This document shows, piece after piece, positions 1 to 9,904 of a DNA stretch of 64,000 nt. Position numbers and translations under genes: made by a program. Each line of letters opens with the position of its first letter. Within the stretch, counting starts at the first letter, position 1. The stretch is from NCBI RefSeq assembly GCF_001556185.1, contig NZ_LSIJ01000061.1:127672-191671 (forward strand), in the 5' to 3' direction. The notes under the pieces were generated by a model, which had not been told where the DNA came from, did no database searches, and saw nothing but the letters and a program-made list of their open reading frames with translations. The stretch comes from Sphingomonas sp. CCH10-B3 (lineage in GTDB: Bacteria; Pseudomonadota; Alphaproteobacteria; Sphingomonadales; Sphingomonadaceae).

Positions 1-561
1 CGCGACCGTCGTAATGATCGCGACATGCGGGCGGACGATCCGGGTCAGTGCGGCGATTTCGCCCGCGTGGTTCATCCCCATCTCGAACACGCCGTAGCGG
101 CTGGCGGCGGGCATCCGCGCGAGGCTCAAGGGGACGCCGGTGTGGTTGTTGTAGCTCTTCACCGAGCGATGCACCGCCCCCGGCGCGCCGCGATCGAGGC
201 AGGCGAACAGCATTTCCTTGGTGCCGGTCTTGCCGACCGATCCGGTGACGCCGATCACCGGCCCCGTCATTCGCGCGCGGCTGGCGTGCGCCAGCGCCTC
301 AAGCGCGGCCATGGTGTCGGGGACCAGCACGTGCGGGCTGTCCGGGCTTGCAGGCGGCGTCGAGACGATCGCGCCGCCCGCGCCGCGGGAGAACACCTGG
401 TCGAGGAACTTGTGCCCGTCGGTGGTCGCGCCCTTCAGCGCGACGAACAGATCGCCGGGGCCGACCTCACGCGAATCGAACGCGACGCCGTCGACCGTAA
501 AGTCGGCCGAAGCCGTGCCGCCCGTCGCGGCCGCGATTTCGACCGAGGTCCACAGGCTCAT
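1..561 (-). CDS. murF: UDP-N-acetylmuramoyl-tripeptide--D-alanyl-D-alanine ligase (MurF), 3' part outside window
   Basis: MurF adds D-Ala-D-Ala to UDP-MurNAc-tripeptide, the last cytoplasmic step of the peptidoglycan stem peptide. Only the first 187 codons are present; the gene runs off the left edge. Visible are the N-terminal substrate domain with the motif DSREVGPGDLFVAL and the ATP loop GVTGSVGKTGTKEM, then the GVFEMGMNHAGEI segment typical of MurF. The ATG overlaps the murE stop in an ATGA junction, so the two are translationally coupled. It is the last visible gene of the dcw cluster running leftward; mraY and murD would be expected next, outside the window. Confidence 0.95.
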   Translation of the reverse strand, partial: MSLWTSVEIAAATGGTASADFTVDGVAFDSREVGPGDLFVALKGATTDGHKFLDQVFSRGAGGAIVSTPPASPDSPHVLVPDTMAALEALAHASRARMTGPVIGVTGSVGKTGTKEMLFACLDRGAPGAVHRSVKSYNNHTGVPLSLARMPAASRYGVFEMGMNHAGEIAALTRIVRPHVAIITTVA

Positions 562-1973
562 GCCGCGCACTCCCGCGCCACGCTGACATCGTCGAAGGGG
601 AGGACGAGATCGCCGACGATCTGGCCCTGCTCATGCCCCTTGCCGGTCAGCAGCACGATGTCCTCAGGTCCAGCCATCGCGATCGCGGCGGCAATGGCTT
701 CGCGGCGATCGGCAATTTCGGTCGCATCGGGCGCGCCGCGCATTACTTCGGCGCGGATCGCGACGGGGTCTTCGCTGCGGGGATTGTCGTCGGTCACGAT
801 CACGACATCGGCATGCGCGGCGGCCACCTGCCCCATTGGTTCGCGCTTGCCCGCGTCGCGATCGCCGCCGGCGCCGATCAGCACGATCAGCCGGCCCGGG
901 GCATGCGGCTTGAGCGCCGCAATCGCCGCTTCGATCGCGTCGGGGGTGTGCGCATAGTCGACATAGACCGGCGCACCCTTGGCAGTGATGACCGCGCGCT
1001 CGAGCCGCCCGCGCACCGGCTGCAACCGCGCCAAATTCGCTATCGTCGCGCCGACATCGCCGCCGGTCGCGATCACCAGCCCTGCGGCGGTCAGCGCATT
1101 GGCGACCTGATAGGCACCGATCAGCGGCATGCTGACCTTGTGGCTCTTGCCCGCTGCCTCGATCACCAGCGCCTGCCCGAGCAGGCTCGGCGTGCGCCCG
1201 ACCAGCTTCAGCGTCTCGCCACGCCCCCCCACCGTGATCAGGTCAAGCCCGCGCTCGCGGCCAATCGCCGCGACCGCTTTCGATCGCGGATCATCGGCCC
1301 ACACGATCGCGCGCGCGCCGGGCTGGGCGACATCGCGGAACAGCCGCATCTTGGCCGCGAAATAATCCTCCATGTCGAGGTGATAGTCGAGGTGATCGCG
1401 GCTGAGGTTGGTGAAGGCGACTGCCGCCACCGGCACCCCTTCGGTGCGATATTGCGACAGGCCGTGGCTCGACGCCTCGAACGCGAGATGCGTCACGCCT
1501 TCGCGCGCAAGCCCTGCGACGTTCGACAGGAAAGTGACGATGTCGGGCGTCGTCAGCCCGGTCGCGACGCGGTCTTCGCCCGTCGTGACGCCCAGCGTGC
1601 CGATCGACGCGGCGTGAAAGCCCGCCATCCGCCACAATTGCCGGGTCATTTCGACCGTCGAGGTCTTGCCATTGGTCCCGGTCACCGCAACGCAAGTGCC
1701 GGGGAAAGGCGCGAAGAAGCGCGCCGCCAGCCGGGCAAAAGCCGCGCGCGGATTGGTGTCGGCGATGTGGACAGCACCCCGCACCACCGCTTCGGGCCGC
1801 GCGATCACAGCAATCGCGCCGCCGGCGATCGCCGCGTCGATGAAATCCTCGCCATTCACGCGCATGCCCCGGAAGGCGCCGAACACGGTCCCGGGCGCAA
1901 CCTTGCGGTGATCGATGGCAAAGCCGGTGACGACAACCGACTCGTCGGTGCCGGTCAGCGCGCCCAGCTTCAT
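558..1973 (-). CDS. murE: UDP-N-acetylmuramoyl-L-alanyl-D-glutamate--2,6-diaminopimelate ligase (MurE)
   Basis: MurE adds the third residue of the stem peptide. The 471-residue protein has the ATP loop GTNGKTST at about residues 99-106 and the motif DNPR at about 396-399, which in the Mur ligase family marks meso-diaminopimelate (not lysine) as substrate, as expected for a Gram-negative. A KGHEQGQ segment near the C-terminus is also typical. The start chosen is MKLGALTG; the frame stays open 26 codons further upstream, but that part overlaps ftsI and is cysteine/arginine-rich junk. It starts 10 bp after the ftsI stop and overlaps murF by 4 bp. Confidence 0.96.
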   Translation of the reverse strand: MKLGALTGTDESVVVTGFAIDHRKVAPGTVFGAFRGMRVNGEDFIDAAIAGGAIAVIARPEAVVRGAVHIADTNPRAAFARLAARFFAPFPGTCVAVTGTNGKTSTVEMTRQLWRMAGFHAASIGTLGVTTGEDRVATGLTTPDIVTFLSNVAGLAREGVTHLAFEASSHGLSQYRTEGVPVAAVAFTNLSRDHLDYHLDMEDYFAAKMRLFRDVAQPGARAIVWADDPRSKAVAAIGRERGLDLITVGGRGETLKLVGRTPSLLGQALVIEAAGKSHKVSMPLIGAYQVANALTAAGLVIATGGDVGATIANLARLQPVRGRLERAVITAKGAPVYVDYAHTPDAIEAAIAALKPHAPGRLIVLIGAGGDRDAGKREPMGQVAAAHADVVIVTDDNPRSEDPVAIRAEVMRGAPDATEIADRREAIAAAIAMAGPEDIVLLTGKGHEQGQIVGDLVLPFDDVSVARECAA

Positions 1974-1983
1974 TCGCGCGTCC

Positions 1984-3726
1984 TCATTCTGGCGCCGCCT
2001 GATCTTCGCCCGGCGCATGCCACAACAGCGGCAGCAGTTCGGACACATCAACGTCGCGGTTCATGTCGGGCATCACGCCGAGCAGCGATCCGGTGCGCAT
2101 GATCACGCGCGACACCACCGGCGCGACGGTCCAAGCGGCCGTGGTCTGGCCACCGCTCTGGGCATTGGCGTGAGGCGAATCGAGCATCGCCACCACCACA
2201 TAGCGCGGCGCGTCCATCGGGAAAGCGGCAGCAAAGGTCGAGACATTGCGCTTCTTCGAATAGCCGGTCTTCATCGCGATTTCAGCCGTGCCGGTCTTGC
2301 CGCCGACCCGGTAGCCGGGTGCTTCGCCCTTCTTGCCGGTGCCTTGCAGCACGACGAGGCGGAGCAGCTGGCGCATCCGCGCGCTGGTCGCTTCCGAAAT
2401 CACCCGCCGCCCCTCGGGCGCCTGACCCGGCGCGATCCGCATCATCGTCGCCGGCCGCCAGATGCCGCCGTTGACCAGCGCGGCATAGGCACTCGCCAGA
2501 TGCAGCGGCGTCACCGCGATGCCGTGGCCATAGCCTGCCGTCATTGTCGTGGTTTCGGACCAATAGCCCGGCCACAGCGGCTTTTCGCGCTCGTTGAGCT
2601 CGATGTCGGCGCGGGTACCGAAGCCGAGCGCATTGAACATCGTCTGCAGCCGGTCCTTGCCGATTTCCTTGGCGATCCGCGCGGTCGCGATGTTCGACGA
2701 ATGGACGAGCGTTTCGGGAATATCGAGGTAGCGTTTCTGCGGGTGATCGTCGCGGATGTGGAATCGCCCGACCAGAAGCGGCGCACGCGCGTCGAACCGC
2801 CGCGACATCGATGTCACCACGCCCGAATCGATCGCGGCTGCCATCGTGATCGGTTTGAAGGTCGATCCCAGCTCATACACCGACTGCGTCACGTTGTTGC
2901 GCAACCGCATCATGCCCGGATCGTCGGGGTTTTCGACATCATAGACCTTGGGCACGCTGTTGGCGTCATAATTGGGCAGCGACACCATCGCGATCACTTC
3001 GCCGGTCTGCGCATCGAGCACGACACCTGCCGCCGCGCGCGCCTGAAAGCTCGCCATGGCCGCGCCCAGCTCGCTTTCCATCGCCGCCTGCACACGGCTG
3101 TCGAGCGACATCGCGAACGGCCGCGCGCGCTGCAACGGATCGGTCAGCGGCGTATCGAGCACGCGCTCGATCCCGCGAATGCCATGCCCATCCATGTCGA
3201 GCGCGCCCAGCGCATGCACCGCCATCGTCGTCTGCGGATACAGCCGCTCGGGCTCACGCGAATAGGCCATGGCCGGCTCGCCCAGCGCATTCACTGCCTT
3301 CACCAGTTCAGGCATTGCCCGGCACTGGAGGAAGACGAACGACTTTTCCGACGTCAGCGCGCGATAATACCAGCTTTCGTCATGATCGGGGATCAGCGCG
3401 GCGAGTCTGGCGGCCAGCTCGCGCGGCTCGTTGACCAGCCTGCGCGGATGGACGCCGATCGACCAGGCATCGATCGTGCGCGCAAGCGGCACGCCGTTCC
3501 GGTCGGTGACATCGCCACGCAGCGGCACCAGCGCCTCGGCGGCGTCGCGCGTTGTTGCCGGTTCGGCAAAGACCGCGAGCCACGCGAGCCGCGCGAGAAT
3601 GAAGGTCACGCCTGCCGCGACCATCAGCAACAGCATTACCAGCCGCACGGGCGCAATCGCCGCGATCGGCTGACGAGCGCCCGCCAGCCGCCGCGTTACC
3701 GGCGGACGTGCGACAAGGACGCTCAC
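1984..3726 (-). CDS. ftsI: Peptidoglycan transpeptidase FtsI (penicillin-binding protein 3)
   Basis: FtsI is the septal peptidoglycan transpeptidase of the divisome. The 580-residue protein has a short cytoplasmic tail, one membrane anchor at about residues 26-53, a PBP dimerisation domain, and a transpeptidase domain with all three active-site motifs: STFK (catalytic Ser288, Lys291), SSN at 343-345 and KTGT at 477-480. The start is GTG and overlaps the ftsL stop as GTGA, so translation is coupled. murE follows after 10 bp. Confidence 0.96.
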   Translation of the reverse strand: MSVLVARPPVTRRLAGARQPIAAIAPVRLVMLLLMVAAGVTFILARLAWLAVFAEPATTRDAAEALVPLRGDVTDRNGVPLARTIDAWSIGVHPRRLVNEPRELAARLAALIPDHDESWYYRALTSEKSFVFLQCRAMPELVKAVNALGEPAMAYSREPERLYPQTTMAVHALGALDMDGHGIRGIERVLDTPLTDPLQRARPFAMSLDSRVQAAMESELGAAMASFQARAAAGVVLDAQTGEVIAMVSLPNYDANSVPKVYDVENPDDPGMMRLRNNVTQSVYELGSTFKPITMAAAIDSGVVTSMSRRFDARAPLLVGRFHIRDDHPQKRYLDIPETLVHSSNIATARIAKEIGKDRLQTMFNALGFGTRADIELNEREKPLWPGYWSETTTMTAGYGHGIAVTPLHLASAYAALVNGGIWRPATMMRIAPGQAPEGRRVISEATSARMRQLLRLVVLQGTGKKGEAPGYRVGGKTGTAEIAMKTGYSKKRNVSTFAAAFPMDAPRYVVVAMLDSPHANAQSGGQTTAAWTVAPVVSRVIMRTGSLLGVMPDMNRDVDVSELLPLLWHAPGEDQAAPE

Positions 3727-4334
3727 CGGGCGCCGCCTGTGTCGAGCGGGATGTCCTTGATCAGGTCGGCCAGCCGGTTCTCGCGCAGCGCCTTGCGGTC
3801 GAGCAGCGCGACCGCGCGGGGGCGCACGGGTGAACGGGGCAACACGACAGCGCTCGCCAACACAGTGCGCGCAGGAGCGATGCGCGCGGGCGCCGCGGCG
3901 GTGATCGGGGCAGGTGCTGGCGTTGGCGCGATCGTGGTGACGACAGCGTTGGTTACAGCAGGCGGCGCAACGGGCTCGTCATGGGCCGCAGGAATGACGC
4001 GTGCCTCGCTGTGGCCTGGCGCACCTTCGGGCATTGCGCCATCGAAATGCGCCTGCACCAGCGCGGCATCATCGGTGACGAACTGATCGGCGGTCGGCGC
4101 CGCCAGCGCCAGCACTTCGCCGTTCCAGCGCTCGAGCTGGGCCATGTTGGCGCGGGTGCTGAATTCGGTGTCGAGCGCGCGAATATCGCGCTTGGCCTGA
4201 ATGATCGCGCGGTTGATGTCATCGACCCGCTTGCGCTCGGCCGCGACCTGCAACGAGACAAGATAGCATCCGAGCACCACCACGACGCTGCTGATGAACC
4301 AGCCGATGCCCCGCAACCGATATGCTGCCGTCAC
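3723..4334 (-). CDS. ftsL: FtsL-like cell division protein with long C-terminal tail
   Basis: The position between rsmH and ftsI, a single membrane segment near the N-terminus ([18 protein letters not shown]) and a following charged, coiled-coil-like stretch ([20 protein letters not shown]) are what is expected of FtsL, the small bitopic divisome protein. The C-terminal half is unusual for FtsL: an Ala/Pro-rich periplasmic tail of about 100 residues. The chosen start is GTG at 4334, which overlaps the rsmH stop (GTGA) and has AGGGAG/AGGA upstream; an ATG at 4355 would add 7 residues but has no visible ribosome site. Identification rests on topology and context, since FtsL is poorly conserved. 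Confidence 0.75.
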   Translation of the reverse strand: MTAAYRLRGIGWFISSVVVVLGCYLVSLQVAAERKRVDDINRAIIQAKRDIRALDTEFSTRANMAQLERWNGEVLALAAPTADQFVTDDAALVQAHFDGAMPEGAPGHSEARVIPAAHDEPVAPPAVTNAVVTTIAPTPAPAPITAAAPARIAPARTVLASAVVLPRSPVRPRAVALLDRKALRENRLADLIKDIPLDTGGAR

Positions 4335-5278
4335 TGTCCTGCTCCCTCTTGCCATGCAGCGGCCGCCGTCCGCTGCGCCACGCGCAATGTTGCCGATCGC
4401 GCCCGCGGGTTGCGGGCGACTTCATCGTCGGTGGCGCGTCGCGCGCGTCCGACGGTTTCGAAACTGGGCGCCGGGCCGCTCGCCGCCTGCGGCAAGTGGC
4501 GCGACCCGGCCGGTTGCGATCCTGACCGCGTGCGCAGGAATTGCTTGACGATGCGGTCCTCCAGGCTGTGGAACGTCACCACCGCCAGCCGCCCGCCCGG
4601 CCGCAGCAAGCGCTCGGCCGCCGCCAACCCCTGCTCCAGCTCGTCGAGTTCGCGGTTCAGATGAATGCGGATCGCCTGAAAGATCCGGATTGCCGGATCC
4701 TTCTTGTCGTGCGGCTTGTGGCCCAGCGCGCGGCGAACGACGGTCGCCAGCTGCAGCGTGCTGTCGATCGGACGCGCAGCCACAATCGCGCGAGCGACGC
4801 GGCGCGAGCGCGGCTCCTCGCCATAATGATAGAGGACGTCGGCAATTGCTTCCTCGTCAGCCGTGTTGAGAAACTCCGCCGCCGTCTCGCCTTCCTGGCT
4901 CATCCGCATGTCGGGCACGGCATCAGCCTGCACGGCAAAGCCTCGCTCGGGCTGATCGAGCTGCATGCTCGACACACCGATGTCCATCGTCAGCCCATCG
5001 ACGGGCGCGAGGCCACGTGCCTCGATCTCGGCACCCATCGACGAGAACACTGCGTGGATCAGCGTCAGCCGCCCTTCAGCTTCCGCAACCAGCGCCTGCC
5101 CCGCCGCAATCGCATCGGGATCGCGGTCGAAGGCGATGACTTCGGCCCCCGCTTCCAGCAGCGCGCGCGAATAGCCGCCAGCGCCAAAGGTCGCATCGAT
5201 CTGGCGCGAACCGGGCGCAACGGCAAGGCCGCTCAGCACTTCGCCGAGCAGCACGGGGATGTGCGGCACGCCGGTCAC
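4331..5278 (-). CDS. rsmH: 16S rRNA (cytosine(1402)-N(4))-methyltransferase RsmH (MraW)
   Basis: RsmH methylates C1402 in the ribosomal P site using S-adenosylmethionine. The 315-residue length is normal. Visible family features are the N-terminal [10 protein letters not shown], the SAM-binding loop [14 protein letters not shown], the [17 protein letters not shown] segment, and [12 protein letters not shown] near the C-terminus. The start is GTG overlapping the mraZ stop; the stop overlaps the ftsL start. It is the second gene of the dcw operon. Confidence 0.96.
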   Translation of the reverse strand: MTGVPHIPVLLGEVLSGLAVAPGSRQIDATFGAGGYSRALLEAGAEVIAFDRDPDAIAAGQALVAEAEGRLTLIHAVFSSMGAEIEARGLAPVDGLTMDIGVSSMQLDQPERGFAVQADAVPDMRMSQEGETAAEFLNTADEEAIADVLYHYGEEPRSRRVARAIVAARPIDSTLQLATVVRRALGHKPHDKKDPAIRIFQAIRIHLNRELDELEQGLAAAERLLRPGGRLAVVTFHSLEDRIVKQFLRTRSGSQPAGSRHLPQAASGPAPSFETVGRARRATDDEVARNPRARSATLRVAQRTAAAAWQEGAGQ

Positions 5279-5802
5279 AGCACCACCTTGCGTTCGGCCA
5301 GTTCATGCTCGACCAGCGAACGCACATTCGGATGGACGCCGGGGGTCGCCAGCAGGGTCGCCGGGTCCCAGATTTCGAAATATTTGCCGATGCCGTAGAA
5401 GAACGCCCATTTGCCGATCTTCGCGTGCTTGCGCGGAAAGCCCGGCATGATGAACCGCCCGGAGGTATCGAAGGGCAGCTCGTCGCTCGCCATGCCGCCG
5501 CGCAGGATGTCGTCGTTGGGGGCGCCATCTTCGAGCGCGTTCAGCCGCGCGCGCTCCTCGAGCTCGGCCTCGCGCTGATCGGCGAAATCGAGGTCATAGC
5601 CGCAGATGCATGGCTGGCGCTCATGCGCCTGCAACACAACGGTAGTGATTGCCTTGCCGTCGGGGCCGATCGGACTGCGCGCCAGCAGGGCAGCACGCAG
5701 CGGCGACGGAATGGCGACACGGCCCTTCTCGTCCACTTGCTGCAGGCCATAGCCCCGATAGCTGCTTCTGCCCGACACGCCCACCCTATCCGAGGCGTGC
5801 AA
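5275..5802 (-). CDS. mraZ: Transcriptional regulator MraZ
   Basis: MraZ is a DNA-binding ring protein with two SpoVT/AbrB-like halves that autoregulates the dcw operon. The first half carries [14 protein letters not shown], the second [17 protein letters not shown] followed by [11 protein letters not shown]. The start is uncertain: TTG at 5802 has GGGAG a few bases upstream and gives 175 residues; GTG codons at 5784 or 5778 would give lengths closer to the usual 150-165. It is the first gene of the operon and overlaps rsmH by 4 bp. The array of GGG boxes at 5894-5969 is its likely binding site. Confidence 0.92.
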   Translation of the reverse strand: MHASDRVGVSGRSSYRGYGLQQVDEKGRVAIPSPLRAALLARSPIGPDGKAITTVVLQAHERQPCICGYDLDFADQREAELEERARLNALEDGAPNDDILRGGMASDELPFDTSGRFIMPGFPRKHAKIGKWAFFYGIGKYFEIWDPATLLATPGVHPNVRSLVEHELAERKVVL

Positions 5803-5893
5803 AGCTCTCCCGTTCCGAGAATCAGCCCATTGCCGATCTCGACCCCTGAATCACGAACGAGAGCACGCGCCCCTTGTTAACCATGAGGTAACA

Positions 5894-5969
5894 GGGAAAT
5901 CGCGGGTGATCAACGGGTCAAGCGGGGAAATCGCGGGAATTTTACCTATATCGGCGGGATTCCCGGGGG
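5894..5969 (-). promoter_or_regulatory. Probable MraZ operator array upstream of the dcw operon
   Basis: GGG triplets on the plus strand begin at about 5894, 5904, 5915, 5925, 5935, 5956 and 5966, that is a 10-bp period with one position (5945) skipped. Two copies of GGGAAATCGCGGG lie at 5894-5906 and 5925-5937. MraZ is known to bind short GGG-containing direct repeats separated by about 5 bases in front of mraZ. A TTGACC at 5921-5916 on the minus strand could be a -35 element, but no convincing -10 was found. Nothing else was seen in the 307-bp gap 5803-6109. Confidence 0.6.
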
Positions 5970-6109
5970 AAACCACTTCGGCTTACTTAGGTTGTTCTTC
6001 GTGTGTTCTAATATTGGGCGCGCCAAGAGGCCCGGAATCCCGCGCACGGTGCGATCTGGGGGGCAAATTCCCCGGCTCTCCCCACCGCCGCCCAGGGCCA
6101 TGGCCGGAA

Positions 6110-6409
6110 TCACTTGTCGGGCTTTGCGGGGGTGGCGCTGTTTCCCGCCGCGCTCGGCGCAATGCCGAGTTCGGCGAGCGGTTCGCGATCGTTGGCAGCA
6201 GCGGAGTCGCTGGTGTTCGTGGCGGAGATATTGGCGACGACATCGGGCTTGGCGCCGCCGGCCACTGCGACCGGCCGTTCGCGGCTCGCCGAGCTGAAGA
6301 TCGCGCTGGCGAGCCCGATCAGCAACAGCACCGCGGCAAGGCCGGTCATCCCGACCGTCACCCGCTGCATCGACTGGCTCGACGGTGCCGATTTCTTGCT
6401 GCTCACCAC
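6110..6409 (-). CDS. Small single-pass membrane protein of unknown function
   Basis: A 99-residue reading frame starts at one of two tandem GTG codons 45 bp after the cysK stop on the same strand. It has a basic/serine N-terminus (SSKKSAPSS), one clear membrane span (VGMTGLAAVLLLIGLASAIF at about residues 19-38) and an Ala/Asn/Pro-rich tail ending in TPAKPDK, likely periplasmic. No ribosome site is obvious; TTG at 6415 is another possible start. I do not recognise a family. The hydrophobic span and lysine-rich ends make it more likely real than a shadow of the GC-rich DNA. Confidence 0.55.
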   Translation of the reverse strand: MVSSKKSAPSSQSMQRVTVGMTGLAAVLLLIGLASAIFSSASRERPVAVAGGAKPDVVANISATNTSDSAAANDREPLAELGIAPSAAGNSATPAKPDK

Positions 6410-6453
6410 CCGCAATTTTCTAGCCGATTGCGCGCGACTTGCCAAATTTCCGG

Positions 6454-7446
6454 TCAGGCCGGCCGCAACTGGGCCGGGACCGGCAGGCCCTTCGCCGCCA
6501 GCCAATCGGCATTGTAGAGCGTCGACAGATAGCGAAAACCGGTGTCGCACAAGATCGTCGCGACCCGCGCGCCGGGCCCCAGCTGTCGGGCCAGCGCGAC
6601 CGCGCCCGCGACATTGATGCCCGACGACAAGCCGAGGCAAAGGCCTTCCTCGCACAGCAGTTTTTCGACCCAGTACATGCCCTCGGCATCCGAGACGCGG
6701 AACTGAGTGTCGATCGGCGCACCTTCGAGATTGGCGGTGATCCGCCCCTGCCCGATCCCCTCGGCCACCGACGATCCTTCGCTCTTCAGCTCGCCATGCG
6801 CGTAATAGTTGTAGAGCGCGGCGCCGTGCGGATCGGTGAGCGCGATCCTGACCTTCTCGTCGTGCGACTTGAGGCCCAGCCCCACCCCCGCGATCGTGCC
6901 GCCGGTGCCCGCCGCGCACGTGAAGCCGTCGATCCGTCCGTCCATCTGCGCCCAGATTTCCTCGGCCGTGCCCGTCACATGCGCGCGGCGGTTGGCGACA
7001 TTGTCGAACTGGTTCGCCCAGATCGCGTTGGGCGTCTCCTCGGCGATCCGGCGGCTCTGGTGGACGAAATGACACGGGTTCGAATAGGGCGCGGCGGGGA
7101 CCAGCACCAGGCTGGCGCCCAGCGCGCGCAACGTGTCCATCTTCTCGCGGCTCTGCGTTTCGGGCATGACGATGATCGTCTTGTAGCCCTTGGCATTGGC
7201 GACGAGCGCAAGGCCGATGCCGGTATTGCCCGCCGTCCCCTCGACGATCGTACCGCCGGTCTTGATCAGCCCGCGCTCCTCGGCATCCTCGACGATCGAC
7301 AGCGCCGCGCGGTCCTTCACCGATGCGCCGGGGTTGGCGAATTCGCATTTGGCGAAAATCTCGCCGCCGCTTTCTTCGCTGGGCCCTTTGAGGCGGACGA
7401 GTGGCGTGTTGCCGATGAGCGCGAGCGTGGTGGAGGCAGTGTGCAT
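6454..7446 (-). CDS. cysK: Cysteine synthase A (O-acetylserine sulfhydrylase)
   Basis: This PLP enzyme makes cysteine from O-acetylserine and sulfide. The 330-residue protein shows the PLP-lysine motif SVKDRAA (Lys44), the substrate loop EGTAGNTGIG, the phosphate-binding AAGTGGTIAG and the late LCLGLSSGINVAGA. The start is ATG with IGNTPLVRL just after it, as in the family. Distinguishing CysK from CysM or a cystathionine synthase by eye is not fully safe, but the overall pattern fits CysK best. The small membrane protein lies just downstream; 67 bp upstream is the DUF962 gene on the same strand. Confidence 0.9.
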   Translation of the reverse strand: MHTASTTLALIGNTPLVRLKGPSEESGGEIFAKCEFANPGASVKDRAALSIVEDAEERGLIKTGGTIVEGTAGNTGIGLALVANAKGYKTIIVMPETQSREKMDTLRALGASLVLVPAAPYSNPCHFVHQSRRIAEETPNAIWANQFDNVANRRAHVTGTAEEIWAQMDGRIDGFTCAAGTGGTIAGVGLGLKSHDEKVRIALTDPHGAALYNYYAHGELKSEGSSVAEGIGQGRITANLEGAPIDTQFRVSDAEGMYWVEKLLCEEGLCLGLSSGINVAGAVALARQLGPGARVATILCDTGFRYLSTLYNADWLAAKGLPVPAQLRPA

Positions 7447-7514
7447 GGCACCCTAAATGGCGCGCGCGGGCAAGCGGGGCAAGCGCAGGAAATGCTGGCG
7501 CGCCGCAATCGCGG

Positions 7515-7847
7515 CTATCGCTGGACGCCTGCTGCCGCCAGATGCGGCCCCAGCCGCCCGCCCAGCCATAGGAAGAACATCCGGTAATCGCTCACCAGCG
7601 ACCAGAGCGGATAAGTGAAGGTCGCCGGGCGATTGCGCTCGACCAGGAAATGCGCGGGCCACGCCATGCCGTATCCGGCGAGCGGCACCAGCGCCCACCA
7701 CCAGCCGCCCCACATCACTGCCAGCGCGGCAAAGCCGATCGTCATCGCGGTCCCGGCATAATGGATTGCGCGCGTCTCGGCCTTGGCATGTTCGCGCAGA
7801 TAGAAGCGCCAGAAATCGGCGTAGCGGGTGATGGCAACCGCGCTCAC
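7515..7847 (-). CDS. DUF962 / Mpo1-like membrane protein
   Basis: A 110-residue protein with the DUF962 N-terminal pattern [19 protein letters not shown], two hydrophobic segments (about residues 35-60) and a second His-containing region [16 protein letters not shown]. The family includes yeast Mpo1, an iron-dependent dioxygenase acting on 2-hydroxy fatty acids; whether bacterial members do this is unproven. The start is GTG at 7847, overlapping the stop of the upstream amidohydrolase (GTGA), so the pair is cotranslated. An upstream extension in the same frame is Arg-rich and lies inside the amidohydrolase gene, so it was rejected. Confidence 0.82.
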   Translation of the reverse strand: MSAVAITRYADFWRFYLREHAKAETRAIHYAGTAMTIGFAALAVMWGGWWWALVPLAGYGMAWPAHFLVERNRPATFTYPLWSLVSDYRMFFLWLGGRLGPHLAAAGVQR

Positions 7848-9904
7848 TTCGGCCGTCCCGCAAAGCCCGCCGCTTGCCGCAGCTCGTCGGCGTTCATCAG
7901 CGCGCCGTCGCTCATCACCCACAAAGTGCGTCGCATCGCGCCGATGTCCTTCGACGCATCGCCATCGACCAGCACCAGATCGGCTTCCTTGCCGACCGTC
8001 ACCGACCCGGTCGCCTTGTCGGCCCCGACCAGCCGCGCGGGCACGATCGTCGCGGTCTGGAGCGCCTCACCGGGCGTGAACCCAGCCTGCACGTATAGCT
8101 CCAGCTCGCGCACGATCTCCAGCCCGCCGCCGTCGGTGCCCGCGACGATCGGCACACCGGCATCGTGCAGCGCCTTCACCAGCGCCACCAGCTTGGCAAA
8201 GCTCGCGCGCCAATCGGCCCGCGTCACGCCCGCCGGCGGCTGGAACCCGCCAGCGCGAAAGCCTCGCTCGACCGCCGGCGGCAGCGTGCCGACATAGGGC
8301 GCATAGGACGGCGACAAATCGCCATTTTCCGGCACATAAAGGCTCTCGAACGTCGAGATCGTCGGATCGACCACCGTCTGCTTCGCCGCCATCAGCTTGA
8401 TCAGCGATTTCATCGGCTCGGCGTTCAGATCGACGTCCTTGGCGTATTTGCCGGGGCCGTTGAAGCGTTCGATGCCGTTGCTGATGTTGACCACGCTGTC
8501 GGGCAGCGCCTGCATCATCACGAAATTGATGTGCGTGATCTCGTCATAGCCGCCCGCGATGACATCGGTCGCGCGCAAGGTCGCGGGGATATGGCCGTGG
8601 ACGTGCAGCCCCAGCTTCTTGGCTTCCTTGATCCCCGCCCACAGCCATTCGGGCTTCATCGAAGTGTAGAATTTGACCGCGGTAAAGCCATTGTCCTTGG
8701 CGCGACGCACCGCCGCAACTGCCTCGTCAGCCGAGGAGACGCTGATCCCGCCCTGCGCCTGCAGCGGCCCCTTGCCGTCGATCAGCACCGATGAATAGAC
8801 CGTCGGGAACAGCAACTTCCCCGCCGCGATCTGCTGGTTGCGCAGGACCGTCGGCTGGATGTCGGCGCCCGGATTGCGCGCGCTGGTCTCGCCCTGCGAC
8901 AGCAGTTGCAGCCCCTGCAAATCGCTGCCGACATGCATATGCGCGTCCCAGATGCCGGGCGACAGCGTCTTGCCCTTGCCGTCGATCACCCTGGCATTGG
9001 CCGGGACCTTCACCGTCGCCGCCGCGCCGACCGCGACGATTTTGCCCTTGTCGGCCACCACTGTCTGGTCATCGACGAACTTGCCCGACAGCGCGTCGAA
9101 CAGCTTCACATGGGTGAAGGCGACCGGCACAGGCGACACCACGCCAAACCGCGCCTTATACGCCGGATTGCGCGCCGCGAGCGCGTCGATCTGCGCCTTC
9201 TGCAGTTTCAGCATGTCGCCGGTATAAGCTTCGGGCAGCAAAGCGATGCCGCCAACGAAGCCGAAGAAGCTTCCGTCGGTGTTCATCACGATCGGCACGG
9301 GCTCATTGGCGACACCCTCGAGCGTCCAGACCGTCACCGTCTTCGCCGTCGCGCCGCTGCCGACCGCGACATCGACCAGCTTTTCCAGCCGGGCGACCCC
9401 GCCGGGCAACAGGTTCAGTTGCCGACCCGGCGCCTTGAACAAGGCTTCGGCGAAATAAGCGTTGGCCGCGAACGGCCCGCCGAAGCTCGCATATTGCGCC
9501 TTGCCGTCGTACTTTGCCTCGCCCTTGTCGATCGGCGAGGTCCAGCGCGCGGTGCCGTTCGTGATCGCAAAGGTTTCGGCCGAATCACCGCTCGGCGTGT
9601 AGCCACGGATCACGATCCGGTCGGGCTGACCATTGGTCCCTGAGTGGATCACTTCGTCCTGCTCGAAAATCTGCCCGCGCAGGTTCATGCTTTCGCGCAC
9701 CGCAAAGCTGCCATCGGCCAGCCGCCATACCGCTGCACTGCCATGCTCGCCCGCTGCCGACACGAGCTTATACTTCTGTGCATCGGCGGGGGGCACGAGC
9801 AATTGCTCCTTGGGCACTTGCGCCGATGCCGCGCTTGCAGTCAGTGCGGCAGCGACCGCCGCACATGCCAACATTCCCGCCTGCTTCATCGCCCGCGCCC
9901 GCAT
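7844..9904 (-). CDS. Exported amidohydrolase-family metal-dependent hydrolase
   Basis: A 686-residue protein with a signal peptide ([20 protein letters not shown]) and an amidohydrolase TIM-barrel in its second half: the metal motif [16 protein letters not shown], a [12 protein letters not shown] segment and the C-terminal [12 protein letters not shown] that closes the composite beta domain. The first 260 residues form an extra domain without motifs I recognise. The substrate cannot be read; relatives include imidazolonepropionase-like and peptidase-like enzymes. The start ATG has GGGAGG 8 bases upstream. It forms an operon with the DUF962 gene and is divergent from dgkA. Confidence 0.88.
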   Translation of the reverse strand: MRARAMKQAGMLACAAVAAALTASAASAQVPKEQLLVPPADAQKYKLVSAAGEHGSAAVWRLADGSFAVRESMNLRGQIFEQDEVIHSGTNGQPDRIVIRGYTPSGDSAETFAITNGTARWTSPIDKGEAKYDGKAQYASFGGPFAANAYFAEALFKAPGRQLNLLPGGVARLEKLVDVAVGSGATAKTVTVWTLEGVANEPVPIVMNTDGSFFGFVGGIALLPEAYTGDMLKLQKAQIDALAARNPAYKARFGVVSPVPVAFTHVKLFDALSGKFVDDQTVVADKGKIVAVGAAATVKVPANARVIDGKGKTLSPGIWDAHMHVGSDLQGLQLLSQGETSARNPGADIQPTVLRNQQIAAGKLLFPTVYSSVLIDGKGPLQAQGGISVSSADEAVAAVRRAKDNGFTAVKFYTSMKPEWLWAGIKEAKKLGLHVHGHIPATLRATDVIAGGYDEITHINFVMMQALPDSVVNISNGIERFNGPGKYAKDVDLNAEPMKSLIKLMAAKQTVVDPTISTFESLYVPENGDLSPSYAPYVGTLPPAVERGFRAGGFQPPAGVTRADWRASFAKLVALVKALHDAGVPIVAGTDGGGLEIVRELELYVQAGFTPGEALQTATIVPARLVGADKATGSVTVGKEADLVLVDGDASKDIGAMRRTLWVMSDGALMNADELRQAAGFAGRPK

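Noticed and set aside
5906..6517. Plus-strand open frame across the mraZ-cysK gap
   Set aside because: Low-complexity Arg/Gly/Ala translation, antisense to cysK downstream, no family features.
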